Notes: a model not told the origin generated them from the letters alone. A DNA stretch of 64,000 nt from DASXUL01 sp036504855 (GCA_036504855.1 DASXUL010000058.1:9801-73800), one strand, 5' to 3'. Counted from the stretch's first letter, positions 1-9,352 are shown. Translations and numbers: made by a program.

Positions 1-1962
1 GGCTAACCAACGGGAGAGTTCGACGGCGTCGCTGGTGAACGTCGTCGGAGCCGCCCAGGCGATCCAACCGCTCTTCAACCAGAGCGCCCAGTCCTGCAGG
101 CGCTCGCGACGGCCGTCGTCCGGCGACTGGTAGACGGAAGCGCTGAGTTCCAGGCTCGGCTTCACGGCGGCGAGGTCGCTGTGGATATCCTGCACCAGCG
201 AGTTCACCTGGTCCTCCCGCCAGAGCCGCCACGCGTTGGACTTGGGGCTGATGGAGGAGACATCCAGGGGGTCAAAGCCGGCCTTCGCCTTGAAGGCCAA
301 TCGGGCGGCGTCCGAGTAATCGAACTCCGGGCTGTTGTAGCGCGCGTAATCGAGGTGGATGCCGTCCACGTCGTACTTCGCGGCGATCTCGCGGATGACG
401 TTGCGGATGGCGGTGCGGGCGGCTGGAATGCTGGGGCTGAGCCACATCAGCCCCTTGCCGTCCGTGATGATCCGGCCCGCTTTGTCGCGCGCCGCCCACT
501 CCGGGTGGATGCGCAAGAGGGGACCCTGCTCGCCGGCAATCCCGGCGCATAGCGTCCACACCCAGGGATGGACCTCCATGCCGCGACGATGGGCCTCGTC
601 GATGAGAGCGCGCAGCGGATCGAAGCCGCTGAACCGGGAATCCTGCGGGTAGACCGCGCTCGGGAACGCCGCTCGACCAGAGTAGACCGTCTCCGGAAGC
701 AACACGTTGAACCGGGCGTCGGCGAAGCGGGCCACGAGCTTTCGGACATCGCCCAGGTTCTTCGGCAGCGAGGCCTGTTCGATCCACACGGCCCGGGCCT
801 CCACGGCGCGCGAAGGCGTTGATAGCGCGGTGGCCTCCATCACGGCCGAGTCGGATGCGTCGACGGCCTTCAGCACAACGCCGAAATCCATCTCCGGGGC
901 GGCGGCGGTGAGCGCGCGGCCCCCGGCATCAAGGCGCGCCTGGGCATCATTCAGCCCAGCGTCAGCAGCCGAAGTGCGCGCGGCGGCGACGGCTGCCCGC
1001 GCTGCATCTACGCGAGCCTGGGCTGCCGCCAGAACGGATTGCTTGGCTGTCAGGCGCAGCGCAGGCGCCAGAGTGACCGCGGCGTTCAGGAACCAGCGCC
1101 TCACGTCCGGCGTGTTATTCGCCGCGTCGAAGATGTTCTCCCCGATCCAGAGCGTTCCGGCGGTGAGCACAACAGCGGCATCATCCGGCGCGGGACGCGA
1201 AGGCTTCCCATCGTCCGTTACCCAGCGGGCAACCGTTGTGGGCGGCAGGTCCGGGCCGGCCTGGCCGCCGACGGCGGTGGAGTTCACCGAAACAGCCGCA
1301 TTCGGCTTCCCCGGCGTCTTGCCATTGGGGGCCAGCGCCGGCTTGGGGACCGCCTTGGGCGCCGGCGCCGCGATGGGCGCCCCGACGACAGCATATCCGC
1401 GCCCCATCCGCAGCCGGCCCGTTCCGTTGAACAGGGGCTTGCCCGCCGGCGCGGCTACTATCGTGGCGTTGTTGCGCCCGCTCCAGGCGGAAACGCTCAC
1501 GCCCAGAAGGCCCTGCATGGCGCTTGAGATCGGCCAGCGAACGCCCAGCGGCCCCCAATAGGCGGCCAGAACGCGTCCGCCGCGCCCAACGTAGGCCTTC
1601 AGCGCATCCACGGTAGCAGGCTGGCGAACCTCCTGCACCGGGATCACGATCAACGCGGCGGTGTCCAGAACAGCCGGCAGGTCGGCCTCGCGGACGGTCC
1701 TTACCGGAATCCCGGCTCCCGCCAACCAGGCGGCGGCCGTGGTATCCTTCAACACCAGGGCCGCCGCGGGCAGCGGCGCCGGCTGAGGCGGCGCGGGCGG
1801 CGTAACGGGCGGTTGGACCACGGGCGGTTGGGCCGCGGGCGGCGCAACGGGGGAGAGAGGCGCCTCCTGCCGCGCCAGGGCGGCGAAGCTGCCGAAAACG
1901 AGGACGGACGCAAGAGCGAGGGGACTCAGTCGCAAGGGTCGAACACCTTTCCAGCGGTACAT
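1..1962 (-). CDS. Secreted GHL10-type (family 10-like) glycoside hydrolase, 3' end outside window
   Basis: The reading frame is open from an ATG at 1962 down to the left edge, so the C-terminus is missing (654 codons visible). Residues 1-31 form a signal peptide (basic start, then LSPLALASVLVFGSFAALA). A Pro/Ala/Gln-rich linker covers about 33-62. A Rossmann-like segment follows (about 64-230, with YVGRGGRVLAAYWG), resembling class-I glutaminase-like domains attached to glycosidases. From about residue 385 the sequence matches the glycosyl-hydrolase-like 10 (DUF187/YngK) pattern: ARAVWIEQASLPKN, GMEVHPWVWTL, then DGIHLDYARY near the barrel core. The family is thought to cleave extracellular or cell-wall glycans; the substrate cannot be told. 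It is transcribed towards the left edge, downstream of the methyltransferase. A short helical, Ala-rich stretch joins the two domains. Confidence 0.8.
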   Translation of the reverse strand, partial: MYRWKGVRPLRLSPLALASVLVFGSFAALARQEAPLSPVAPPAAQPPVVQPPVTPPAPPQPAPLPAAALVLKDTTAAAWLAGAGIPVRTVREADLPAVLDTAALIVIPVQEVRQPATVDALKAYVGRGGRVLAAYWGPLGVRWPISSAMQGLLGVSVSAWSGRNNATIVAAPAGKPLFNGTGRLRMGRGYAVVGAPIAAPAPKAVPKPALAPNGKTPGKPNAAVSVNSTAVGGQAGPDLPPTTVARWVTDDGKPSRPAPDDAAVVLTAGTLWIGENIFDAANNTPDVRRWFLNAAVTLAPALRLTAKQSVLAAAQARVDAARAAVAAARTSAADAGLNDAQARLDAGGRALTAAAPEMDFGVVLKAVDASDSAVMEATALSTPSRAVEARAVWIEQASLPKNLGDVRKLVARFADARFNVLLPETVYSGRAAFPSAVYPQDSRFSGFDPLRALIDEAHRRGMEVHPWVWTLCAGIAGEQGPLLRIHPEWAARDKAGRIITDGKGLMWLSPSIPAARTAIRNVIREIAAKYDVDGIHLDYARYNSPEFDYSDAARLAFKAKAGFDPLDVSSISPKSNAWRLWREDQVNSLVQDIHSDLAAVKPSLELSASVYQSPDDGRRERLQDWALWLKSGWIAWAAPTTFTSDAVELSRWLA

Positions 1963-2003
1963 GCTCCGGTCATGTTAGCGCGTTCCGCGAGGCGGGGCGC
2001 CCG

Positions 2004-2750
2004 CTAGGCGAGGGCTTCCACCACAACGTAGGCCCGATCGGTGCGGGAGTTGGGCGGGTTCCGCGTGAACGCTTCGAAGATCTCCTCGGCTCCGAAGCCG
2101 GCCTCGCGGAGCCACAGTGTCACTTCTTCAACGGTGTAGGCGCGCTGACGGTGCGTCTCCTTGAGGGTGATGCGGGTGTTCTTTTGCTTCACGTAGAAGG
2201 ACATATCCACCTCCGCAAGGCGGGTTCGCCAGTTGTAATGGCTGCGCCACACGTACTTCGGCTCGCCCTTATCGCGCAGGTTGTCCTGAGTGAACATCTC
2301 CATCTCCAGGGCGTAGGGGGTATTCATGTCGAAGATGAAGAGCCCGCCCGGGTCCATGTGGCGCCGCACGCGCTTGAACGCCTCGCGCAGGTCTTCCGGC
2401 TCGGTCACGTAGTTCACGGTGTCGAAGAGGCTGATGGCGGTGTCGAACCGCTCCGGCAAATCCAGGCGTTGCATCCCCTGGACTTCGAAGCGCACCGGGA
2501 GCCCCTGCGCGTCCTTGCTCCGAGCCCGCTGAATCATCTCGGCGGAGACGTCAAACCCCACCACCTCGCATCCCTGCCGCGCGAGCAGCAGGGAGACCGT
2601 TCCCGTGCCGCATCCCACGTCGAGAACGCGGTGCATCGCGTGCCCCCGGCGTTCCGCCAACTCCCGCACATACGCCACCCAGGCCCGGTAAGGGATGGTC
2701 GACATCAGCTCGTCATATACATCCGCGATCGCCACGAACTGTGATTCCAT
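2004..2750 (-). CDS. Class I SAM-dependent methyltransferase
   Basis: A 248-residue protein with a clear class I methyltransferase fold. Motif I is RVLDVGCGTGTV (about residues 41-52), followed by VVGFDVSAEMI at about 62-72 for the ribose-binding acidic strand end, and FDTAISLFDTVNYV around 101-114. The C-terminal half is rich in beta strands (YNWRTRLAEVDMSFYVKQ), as in the Methyltransf_25/11 groups. The substrate is unknown. No strong Shine-Dalgarno precedes the ATG at 2750. It is divergent from the kdsC-like gene, with 110 bp between them, and lies 41 bp upstream of the secreted glycosidase on the same strand, so co-transcription is possible. Confidence 0.8.
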   Translation of the reverse strand: MESQFVAIADVYDELMSTIPYRAWVAYVRELAERRGHAMHRVLDVGCGTGTVSLLLARQGCEVVGFDVSAEMIQRARSKDAQGLPVRFEVQGMQRLDLPERFDTAISLFDTVNYVTEPEDLREAFKRVRRHMDPGGLFIFDMNTPYALEMEMFTQDNLRDKGEPKYVWRSHYNWRTRLAEVDMSFYVKQKNTRITLKETHRQRAYTVEEVTLWLREAGFGAEEIFEAFTRNPPNSRTDRAYVVVEALA

Positions 2751-2860
2751 GACACTAAAGGTAGCATCTGGGCGTTGGGATCAGAAGGAGAGCGGTCCGG
2801 CGGCGCCGCCCCCACGGCCGTTTCCTCGCAGGATAGCCCCGGAAACGCCATTTTCCTGCT

Positions 2861-3436
2861 ATGCTGAGGGTGATGCAAGCCTCTGATGACGTGCTGGCGC
2901 GTGCGCGCCGGATCAAACTGGTGGCGATGGACGTTGACGGCGTCATGACCGACGGGTCCATCGTTTTGAGCGACAACGGGGAGACGAAGATCTTCAACGT
3001 CCGCGACGGTTTGGCGATCACCGTGGCCCGAAATGAAGGGTTGCGGTTTGCCATTATCACCGGGCGCACCTCTGCCGCGGTGCAACGCCGCGCGGCGGAG
3101 CTGAAGATCGACATCCTCGAGATGTCCTGCCACGGCAAGGCCGCGGCGCTGAAGGACATCGCCGCGAAGCAAGACTGCGGCTTCTGGGAAATCGCCTACA
3201 TTGGCGATGACTGGAACGACATCGCGGCCATGCGCATGTCCGGCCTCTCCGTGGCGCCGGCGGACGCCCCCTTCGATATCCGCCGGTACGCCGACGTGGT
3301 CACCTCCGCGGGCGGGGGGAAGGGCGCCGTTCGCGAGTTCCTCGAATGGCTGCTGGATGCCCAGGGCGGTTGGACCAACGCGGCTGAACGTTACGTGGAC
3401 GCGTTGAACGCCGGCATCGAGGAATCGCGGCAGTAG
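2861..3436 (+). CDS. kdsC: KDO-8-phosphate phosphatase-like HAD hydrolase
   Basis: A 191-residue HAD-superfamily phosphatase without a cap domain, as in KdsC, which removes phosphate from 3-deoxy-D-manno-octulosonate 8-phosphate in LPS core synthesis. HAD motif I is MDVDGVMTDG with Asp24 and Asp26; motif II is IITGRTS; motif III/IV is YIGDDWND near residues 115-122. The phrase GxxxSDNGETKIFNVRDGLAI is typical of the KdsC group. A second ATG at 2873 lies just after a GAGGG and could be the true start. It opens the plus-strand envelope cluster that leads to the Lpt-like export genes, which supports an LPS role, although related HAD enzymes also act on NeuNAc-9-P. Confidence 0.82.
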   Translation: MLRVMQASDDVLARARRIKLVAMDVDGVMTDGSIVLSDNGETKIFNVRDGLAITVARNEGLRFAIITGRTSAAVQRRAAELKIDILEMSCHGKAAALKDIAAKQDCGFWEIAYIGDDWNDIAAMRMSGLSVAPADAPFDIRRYADVVTSAGGGKGAVREFLEWLLDAQGGWTNAAERYVDALNAGIEESRQ

Positions 3437-3454
3437 GCTCTCGCCCCCTCGCCG

Positions 3455-4213
3455 ATGGGGCCGTGCAGTTCACCGGGTCTGGCCTTGCTGACTATCATCC
3501 ACACCGGCGACTTCCACAACAAGCTCGGCGACCAGGAGGCCGCCAGGCTCTCCGCCCTTCGCGACGCTAACGCTCCGGCCCTGTTGCTGGACGCCGGTGA
3601 TGCGGTGGGCGCCGGGAACCTCGGGTTCCGTCCCGCCGGCGAGCCGATCCTCTCTCGCATGAGCGACGCCGGCTACTCCGCCATGGCCATGGGAAACCGG
3701 GAAGCTCACCTCTGGCGCAACGTGTTGGAGATGAAGATCAAGTCTGCCCGCTTCCCGATCCTCTCCGCCAATGTTTCCGCACCGCATCCCATCCGCGGCG
3801 TGCAGCCTTCCCTCGAACTGGAGCGTAACGGCCTCCGCATCGCCGTGGCCGGCCTCACCGTGCCGATGATCACGAAATCCATGTGGAGCCGCCATCTCTG
3901 CGACCTGCTGTTTGAGAACCCCCGCGACGCGGCCCGCGCCCTCTCCGCCGACCTACGGCCCCGCGCCGACATGCTCATCCTCCTCAGCCACCTCGGCCAG
4001 AAGGCCGACCGCGAGATCGCCGCAGATGGCGGCTTCGACCTCATCCTGGGCGGACACAGCCACGTTCTCACGGAAGCCCCGGAGCGCGTCGGCTCCACGT
4101 GGATCTGCCACACCGGCAGCCACGCCCGATTCGCGGGAGTTTGGAACGTTGAGCGCCGCGCCAGCGGCTGGAGCGTATCGGGCAGCCTTCAACCGCTGCG
4201 GGAGGCTGCATAG
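3455..4213 (+). CDS. Metallophosphoesterase / 5'-nucleotidase-like protein
   Basis: A 252-residue protein of the calcineurin-like phosphoesterase superfamily, similar to the N-terminal catalytic domain of UshA-type 5'-nucleotidases. Metal-site motifs are visible: TIIHTGDFHNK (D-x-H), LLLDAGDAVGAG (G-D), MAMGNREAH (GN-E/H), LLSHLGQKAD and LILGGHSHVL (G-H-x-H). The C-terminal nucleotidase domain is absent. No signal peptide is evident. A TTG at 3485 would start the protein directly at the first strand and is an alternative start. The stop codon abuts the ATG of the glycosyltransferase gene at 4214, indicating an operon. Substrate unknown. Confidence 0.75.
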   Translation: MGPCSSPGLALLTIIHTGDFHNKLGDQEAARLSALRDANAPALLLDAGDAVGAGNLGFRPAGEPILSRMSDAGYSAMAMGNREAHLWRNVLEMKIKSARFPILSANVSAPHPIRGVQPSLELERNGLRIAVAGLTVPMITKSMWSRHLCDLLFENPRDAARALSADLRPRADMLILLSHLGQKADREIAADGGFDLILGGHSHVLTEAPERVGSTWICHTGSHARFAGVWNVERRASGWSVSGSLQPLREAA

Positions 4214-6151
4214 ATGATCCCAATGGCTTACGCCGGATTGCTGGTGGTCGTCTGTGTGGGGGTCGGTTGCGGGTGGCTGCAGAGGCTCCGGGTCTCATCC
4301 ATCGACGGCCTGACCATGGCGGTGTTCGCCGCCGCCGCGGGCCTAGGCGTTCTTGGGATGGTCGTCTGGGCGTTTGGCCTCTGCGGAGCGTTCCGCCCGA
4401 CTGTGCTGCCCCTCGCGTTCGTAGCGTGCGCGATGACCGCCGGCGTCCACCCCACGCGGTTCGCGATACCAGCCCTGTCCCGCTGGGGGCGTGGCATCCG
4501 ATGCTGGTGGCCCGACGCTCTCACGGCAGCGCTCACACTGTTCATCGCCGTGATGGCGTTCCTGACGCTCACTGGGGCATTGGCGCCGCCGACCTCCAAT
4601 GAGTGGGATGCGCTGGCCTACCACCTCGCCGTTCCAAAGGTCTGGCTGCACGACGGCCGCATCCACGCGATCCCGTACGACCATCACAGCAATTTCCCGA
4701 TGCTCACCGAGATGCTGTTCAGCATCGGGCTGTCCCTCAAGTCCGTGTCCGCGGCGAAGCTGGTCCACTGGCTGTACGGCTGCCTGTGCGCGCTGGCGTG
4801 CTACTGGGCGGGGCGCCGGTGGGTGAGCCGAAAGGCCGGGTTGCTGGCCGCGGCGTTGTTCATGGCGTGCCCGCTGGTCGCGTGGGAGGGCACAACTGCC
4901 TACATCGACCTCGCCTCCACGCTGTACGTCAGCCTCGCCGTCTTCGCCTTCCTCTGCTGGCGCGAGCGGGCGGAAGGGGAGGGGAACGGCTGGCTGGTCC
5001 TCTGCGGCGTGCTGGCAGGCTTCGCCTGCGGAACGAAGATGACGATGATCATCACTTCCGGCATGCTGGTCCTTTGGGCCGCCGGAGCCGCCGGGTTGCG
5101 ACGCGGAGTCGCGTGGAAGCACGTAGCGTTGGTCACCGGCGTGATGGCGGTCCTCGCCGCGCCCTGGTACATCAAGACGTGGATCCTCACCGGAAACCCC
5201 GTATACCCATTCGCCTATTCGATCTTCGGCGGGCGGTGGTGGAGCGAACAGGCGGCGCTAGACTACGCGGCGGAGCAGGCCCGGTTCGGCATTGGCAAAA
5301 CGCTGTATGGTTTCCTGATGGCGCCATGGAGCACGACCTTTCATGCGCAGTACTACGCTAACCCGCCGGCTGTGTACGACGGAACGCTTCAGGATGCGAG
5401 GAGCGGCGCCGTGTTTCCCGCGGTGTTCGCGACCCTGGGCCTTGGCGCCGTCGGCTTCGCGCCGCTCTGGTTGGCGCGCCCCGCGCGGAGAGACGAGAAC
5501 GCCGCGCCTCTCCGGGCCATGCTGCTCTATTGCGTAGCTTTCCTCGTCATCTGGTTTGCGCTCACGCACCAGACCCGGTACCTGCTGCCGCTCCTGCCGC
5601 TGCTCCTGATCCCGGCCTCCGCCGCCGCGCGGGCCTTCTGGCATGCCGGGCAAGGTTGGCGGGCCGCCGTGATTACACTCACCGGCGTCTGCCTCCTCTG
5701 GGGCGTGATCCCGTCGATCGTTCTGGCGATGCCGGCGATGTCAGTGGCTTGGGGAGGGGAAAGCCAGGACGCCTATCTGCGGCGAACCGAACCGATCTAC
5801 TCGCTAAGCCAGTCGATCAATCAACAGCTTCCGAGGGATGCGAAAATCCTCTTCCTGCAGGAGACGCGGGGCTTCTACATCGATCGAGCATACCAATGGG
5901 GCAATCCGAGCCAGAACGCTCTGATCCCCTGGAACTCACTCAACGCGCCCGAGCAGATGGACGCCGCGCTGCGCGCCCAGGGGATCACGCACGTACTGGT
6001 GAACTGGTCCGCCGCCGCGCCAGCGACGGAATCTGAGCGCTGGCCGGCTCTGGCCCGCACGGCTATCGAGCGAGGACGCTGGAAGCCTGTTATCATGATG
6101 GGAAGGGGCGGTTACACCGGCATGGCCGTGTACGCCATCGGGCCCAACTGA
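4214..6151 (+). CDS. Polytopic membrane glycosyltransferase, PMT/ArnT-like
   Basis: A 645-residue protein with about 12 hydrophobic segments spread over its whole length. Between the first segments lies NEWDALAYHLAVPKVWL, the acidic periplasmic loop pattern of lipid-carrier-dependent GT-C glycosyltransferases (GT39/GT83, dolichyl- or undecaprenyl-phosphate sugar users), followed by HHSNFPMLTEMLF. A soluble C-terminal segment (about 530-645) ends in HVLVNWS and a Gly-rich loop. Such enzymes transfer sugars from a lipid carrier to lipid A, protein or polysaccharide on the outer face of the inner membrane. The start directly follows the upstream stop. The position between KdsC-like and Lpt-like genes suggests an envelope glycan target, which is an inference. 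Confidence 0.72.
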   Translation: MIPMAYAGLLVVVCVGVGCGWLQRLRVSSIDGLTMAVFAAAAGLGVLGMVVWAFGLCGAFRPTVLPLAFVACAMTAGVHPTRFAIPALSRWGRGIRCWWPDALTAALTLFIAVMAFLTLTGALAPPTSNEWDALAYHLAVPKVWLHDGRIHAIPYDHHSNFPMLTEMLFSIGLSLKSVSAAKLVHWLYGCLCALACYWAGRRWVSRKAGLLAAALFMACPLVAWEGTTAYIDLASTLYVSLAVFAFLCWRERAEGEGNGWLVLCGVLAGFACGTKMTMIITSGMLVLWAAGAAGLRRGVAWKHVALVTGVMAVLAAPWYIKTWILTGNPVYPFAYSIFGGRWWSEQAALDYAAEQARFGIGKTLYGFLMAPWSTTFHAQYYANPPAVYDGTLQDARSGAVFPAVFATLGLGAVGFAPLWLARPARRDENAAPLRAMLLYCVAFLVIWFALTHQTRYLLPLLPLLLIPASAAARAFWHAGQGWRAAVITLTGVCLLWGVIPSIVLAMPAMSVAWGGESQDAYLRRTEPIYSLSQSINQQLPRDAKILFLQETRGFYIDRAYQWGNPSQNALIPWNSLNAPEQMDAALRAQGITHVLVNWSAAAPATESERWPALARTAIERGRWKPVIMMGRGGYTGMAVYAIGPN

Positions 6152-6255
6152 GAGCCCCTTCACAGCATACGCGCAGACGCGGGGGGCGCGAAACCAGCCG
6201 TGGGCCGTTTCGCGGTCCGCAATCACCGCGATAGAGCTTGGACGTCAACGAACCA

Positions 6256-6801
6256 GTGCAACGCCATCACGCTATAGTTCTCATGGCTTTCGCGCTTGCC
6301 GGCTGCGGCGGGCGGCGGCCCGCTCGTGCGCCTGAGGCCGAGCCGCCGAAGCCCAAAGCAATGGTAACCGGCACGGCGAAGGGGCTCACGCTCACCGAGG
6401 CCGATCGTCAGGGCCGCAAGCTCTACGTGATCCGCAGCAAGGCCACGGCGATCTCGGAGCTGAAGGCGGATGCCACGCTCAGCGATGCGCAGATCACGTT
6501 GTACGAGGCGGGCGTTCCCAATGTGGTGATCGTCGCCCCCAGGACCCGCGTTGACGCGAAATCGAAGGACGTTGTGATGTGGGGCGGCCTGAGCGCTAGG
6601 GCGCCAAGCCAGGGCGCCTCGTTCCGCGTGGACCGATTGACGTGGAATGCCGGAACGAAGCTCTTTCGCGGCGAGGGACATGTTACCTATCGCAATGGCC
6701 CGGCCACATTCTGGGCCGACCACATGACGGGCAGCACGCCGGTGAAAAAGGTCCATCTGGGCGAGTCGGTTCGGTTTAGGATCGAGCCTACGCGTAAGTA
6801 G
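6256..6801 (+). CDS. LptC-like lipoprotein
   Basis: From the GTG at 6256 the protein begins MQRHHAIVLMAFALAGCGG, a compact lipoprotein signal with lipobox LAGC, so it is expected to be anchored in a membrane. An in-frame TTG at 6238 gives a longer N-terminus with acidic residues, which fits a signal peptide less well. The mature part is a run of short beta strands (ADATLSDAQITLYEAG, VTYRNGPATFWADHM) like the beta-jellyroll of LptC and OstA domains. LptC passes LPS from the inner-membrane transporter to LptA. It sits 13 bp before an LptA-like gene and in the same operon as lptB, which is the main support; sequence similarity alone is weak. Confidence 0.62.
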   Translation: MQRHHAIVLMAFALAGCGGRRPARAPEAEPPKPKAMVTGTAKGLTLTEADRQGRKLYVIRSKATAISELKADATLSDAQITLYEAGVPNVVIVAPRTRVDAKSKDVVMWGGLSARAPSQGASFRVDRLTWNAGTKLFRGEGHVTYRNGPATFWADHMTGSTPVKKVHLGESVRFRIEPTRK

Positions 6802-6814
6802 GGGAGTGTCGACG

Positions 6815-7378
6815 ATGCAAAGAAGACGAATGGGGATGCGCGTTGTGGCCGGGGGCCTTTTTCTCGCCGCGTGCGTGGCCATGGCCGCTCCGAAGGCCAA
6901 GCGCGTCCGCGCACAGGAGCCGGTTAAGCTCGGGACCTTTAGCGGATACGCGAAAGGCGGCCTGGACATCGTGCCGGGCGACAAGCTGACGATTGAGCTC
7001 CATGGCGGCGTGGCGATCACTTCGCCGAGCAGCAACATCGCCGGCGACGAAATGGTGGTGACGATGGCCAAGAAGGGCAAGGACCTGGAAACGGCCGCCG
7101 CGACCGGCAACGTGAAGATTGTAACGCGGCAGCCCGGAGACCGGGTGATCACCTCCACCAGCGACAAGGGCGTGCTCAACAACGTCGAGCATCAGGCCGT
7201 GCTCTCCGGGAACGTCCTGGTGAGGGTCGACGACCCCCAGAATCCTATGGTCATCACGGGAGCCCAATCGGCCACCATCGATCTCACCTCGAAGCGGATC
7301 AGCGTGCGTCCGGGACCGGGAGGCCAGGTGCATTTCGAAGGGACGGTTCCCGCACCGGCGCCGAAGAAGGGCAAATAG
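6815..7378 (+). CDS. lptA: LptA/OstA-like periplasmic LPS-transport protein
   Basis: A protein of about 187 residues with an N-terminal signal peptide (RRRMGMRVVAGGLFLAACVAMAA). The rest is a repetitive beta-rich OstA/LptA jellyroll: ELHGGVAITSPSSNIAGDEM, AAATGNVKIV, VLSGNVLVRV, KRISVRPGPGGQVHFEG. The recurring G-(N/D)-V pattern is typical of LptA. The ATG at 6815 has AGGGGAG about 9 bases upstream; a GTG at 6806 is an alternative but sits too close to the ribosome site. It bridges the periplasm in LPS export and is followed three bases later by lptB. Confidence 0.72.
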   Translation: MQRRRMGMRVVAGGLFLAACVAMAAPKAKRVRAQEPVKLGTFSGYAKGGLDIVPGDKLTIELHGGVAITSPSSNIAGDEMVVTMAKKGKDLETAAATGNVKIVTRQPGDRVITSTSDKGVLNNVEHQAVLSGNVLVRVDDPQNPMVITGAQSATIDLTSKRISVRPGPGGQVHFEGTVPAPAPKKGK

Positions 7379-7381
7379 CCG

Positions 7382-8101
7382 TTGGAGATCACCACCGACA
7401 ACCTGGTGAAAACCTACCGCAACCGCAACGTGGTGGACGGCGTCTCTTTCCACGTTCAGCAGGGGGAAGTGGTCGGGCTCCTCGGTCCAAACGGAGCGGG
7501 CAAGACCACTTCGTTTTATATGGTCGTTGGGCTCATCCGCCCGCGCTCCGGGCGCGTGATGCTGGACGGACAGGACATTACGCGGGAGCCCATGTACCGC
7601 CGCGCTCGATTGGGCATCGGCTACCTGGCGCAAGAGCCCAGCGTGTTCCGCAAGCTGTCTGTGGAGCAGAATATCGAGCTTGTGTTGGAACTGACGTCGC
7701 TGCCGACAAAGGAGCGCCGCGCGCGCTCGGAGGCCCTGCTGGAGGAGTTCGAGCTGACAACGAAGGCCAAGCAGATGGCCCAGAGCTTGTCCGGCGGTGA
7801 GCGCCGTCGCCTGGAGATTGCCCGCACGCTGGCCACCACGCCGAAGTTCATCCTGCTGGACGAACCATTCACTGGCGTCGACCCGCTGGCCATCCAGAGC
7901 ATCCAGGAAACGGTGCGCACCCTGAAGGAGCGCGGCATCGGCGTTCTGATTACGGACCACAACGTCCGTGAGACGTTGGCCATCACGGATCGCTCCTACA
8001 TCATGTCCAACGGCCGCATCGTTACCGCCGGCTCCTCCGACGAACTGGTCAACGATCCGATCGCCAAGAAGTTTTATCTGGGAGACCAGTTTACGATATA
8101 G
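7382..8101 (+). CDS. lptB: LPS export ABC transporter ATP-binding protein LptB
   Basis: A 239-residue ABC ATPase with every motif in place: Walker A GPNGAGKTT (about 37-45), Q-loop YLAQEPSVFRKL, signature LSGGERRRLEIAR, Walker B FILLDEPFTGVDP and switch histidine LITDHNVRETL. The GVDPLAIxxIQ and TDHNVRETL strings are hallmarks of LptB (YhbG). It powers LPS extraction with the LptF/G permease. The start is a TTG three bases after the lptA stop, giving MEITTDNLVKTY, which aligns with the usual LptB beginning. Confidence 0.93.
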   Translation: MEITTDNLVKTYRNRNVVDGVSFHVQQGEVVGLLGPNGAGKTTSFYMVVGLIRPRSGRVMLDGQDITREPMYRRARLGIGYLAQEPSVFRKLSVEQNIELVLELTSLPTKERRARSEALLEEFELTTKAKQMAQSLSGGERRRLEIARTLATTPKFILLDEPFTGVDPLAIQSIQETVRTLKERGIGVLITDHNVRETLAITDRSYIMSNGRIVTAGSSDELVNDPIAKKFYLGDQFTI

Positions 8102-8194
8102 CCATCAGCCGTCAGCCGCCAGCGATCAGCCCGCGCGCCTCGGGAGCCCGCCGGATTGTCGCTGAATGCTGAATTCTGAATGCTGAATGCTCTC
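8102..8194. repeat. Degenerate CAGTC/TGAATGCTGAAT-type intergenic repeat
   Basis: The lptB-lptF gap holds short imperfect tandem units, first CATCAGCCGTCAGC-like and then TGAATGCTGAATTCTGAATG. The same vocabulary recurs at 17217-17246, 17440-17470, 35807-35923 and 59709-59770. Here it lies within an operon rather than at its end. Confidence 0.6.
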
Positions 8195-9283
8195 ATGAAG
8201 ATCGCTTACCGCTACATCATGCGCGAGTTGCTGGGGCCGATGCTGTTCGGCGTGGCGGCGTTTGTGTCGATTCTGCTGGCCGGAAAGCAGTTGATGGACC
8301 TGACGCGGCTGGCGTTTGAGGGAGTGGCCTTCTTAGACGTGGCGAAGCTGTTTCTATTGGCGCTTCCGCCCACCGTGGTGTTTACGCTGCCCATGAGTAT
8401 GCTGCTGGCCACCCTGTTGGGCTTCGGGCGGATGAGCGGTGACTCCGAGATGGTGGCGATGTACGCGGGCGGCATGAGCCTCTACCGAGCCGCGGTTCCC
8501 GTGGTGTTTCTTTCGCTGATCGTCACTGGGGTCACGATTGTGCTGAACGAGAAGGTCGTTCCGTGGTCGTTGAGCACGGCGAACGACCTTCGCGATCGCG
8601 TTGAAGGCCAGGTGAAGTCTCAAAACGAGGTGGAGATCCGCCTTCCGCAGTATCGGGGCGACAAGCTGGTGGGCATCGTGCGGGCCACGTTCTTCAATCC
8701 GCGCACGGGCGAGATGCGCGGCGTATCGTCCGTGGATTACAAGAACGGCGAACCGGTGCGCGTTACCTATGGCGCCTCTGCCATCCGCAAGGACGATTTC
8801 CATTGGACGTTGCGCAACGGCTGGACGACCGACCCGCGTCCGGATTCCTCCGCCCCGCGCGCCGGTTTTCCGGAGGCCACTCTCACCATCCAACAGACGG
8901 TGGATGAGATCCGGGGGCAATCGAAGCGCATCTCCGAAATGAGCATGGCTGAGTTGCGGGAACAGATGAAGGTCTACTCGCGAACCGGTCAGGTGTCGAA
9001 GATGGCCGAAGCGGAAACCGCGTGGTGGAACCGGTGGTCCGTGCCTTTCGCCAGCGTGGTATTCGCGGCGATTGGCCTGCCGTTGGGGTTGCGGCCTCAG
9101 CGCGCGAGCGGCGGTTTGGGCCTGGGGCTCAGCATTGTTATCATATTCGTATATTGGGTGGTGTGGAACTCAGCCACTCGTTTAGGCGGTTACGGCACGG
9201 TGTCGCCGTTTGCGGCCGCCTGGTCGGCCAACATCCTGGGCATCGGCATCGGCGCCGCGCTACTGACGCGGGCCCCCAAGTAG
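8195..9283 (+). CDS. LPS export permease, LptF/LptG (YjgP/YjgQ) family
   Basis: From the ATG at 8195 the protein has 362 residues with the LptF/G layout: three N-terminal membrane helices (KIAYRYIMRELLGPMLFGVAAFV; then LFLLALPPTVVFTLPMSMLLATLLGFGRM), a large beta-rich periplasmic domain (about 130-260) and three C-terminal helices (VPFASVVFAAIGLPLGL, GLGLSIVIIFVYWVVW and a final one). GRMSGDSEMVAMYAGGMS is the family's signature cytoplasmic segment. An upstream in-frame ATG at 8180 falls inside the repeat and is less likely. LptF and LptG normally form a heterodimer; only one permease gene is present here, so the partner must lie elsewhere or the protein works as a homodimer. Confidence 0.88.
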   Translation: MKIAYRYIMRELLGPMLFGVAAFVSILLAGKQLMDLTRLAFEGVAFLDVAKLFLLALPPTVVFTLPMSMLLATLLGFGRMSGDSEMVAMYAGGMSLYRAAVPVVFLSLIVTGVTIVLNEKVVPWSLSTANDLRDRVEGQVKSQNEVEIRLPQYRGDKLVGIVRATFFNPRTGEMRGVSSVDYKNGEPVRVTYGASAIRKDDFHWTLRNGWTTDPRPDSSAPRAGFPEATLTIQQTVDEIRGQSKRISEMSMAELREQMKVYSRTGQVSKMAEAETAWWNRWSVPFASVVFAAIGLPLGLRPQRASGGLGLGLSIVIIFVYWVVWNSATRLGGYGTVSPFAAAWSANILGIGIGAALLTRAPK

Positions 9284-9352
9284 AGGCGTGGGGTGTGACG
9301 GCACGGGATTCGCTTTCCCGCCTGCTAGACGCCTCGCGCCAGATCGATCATC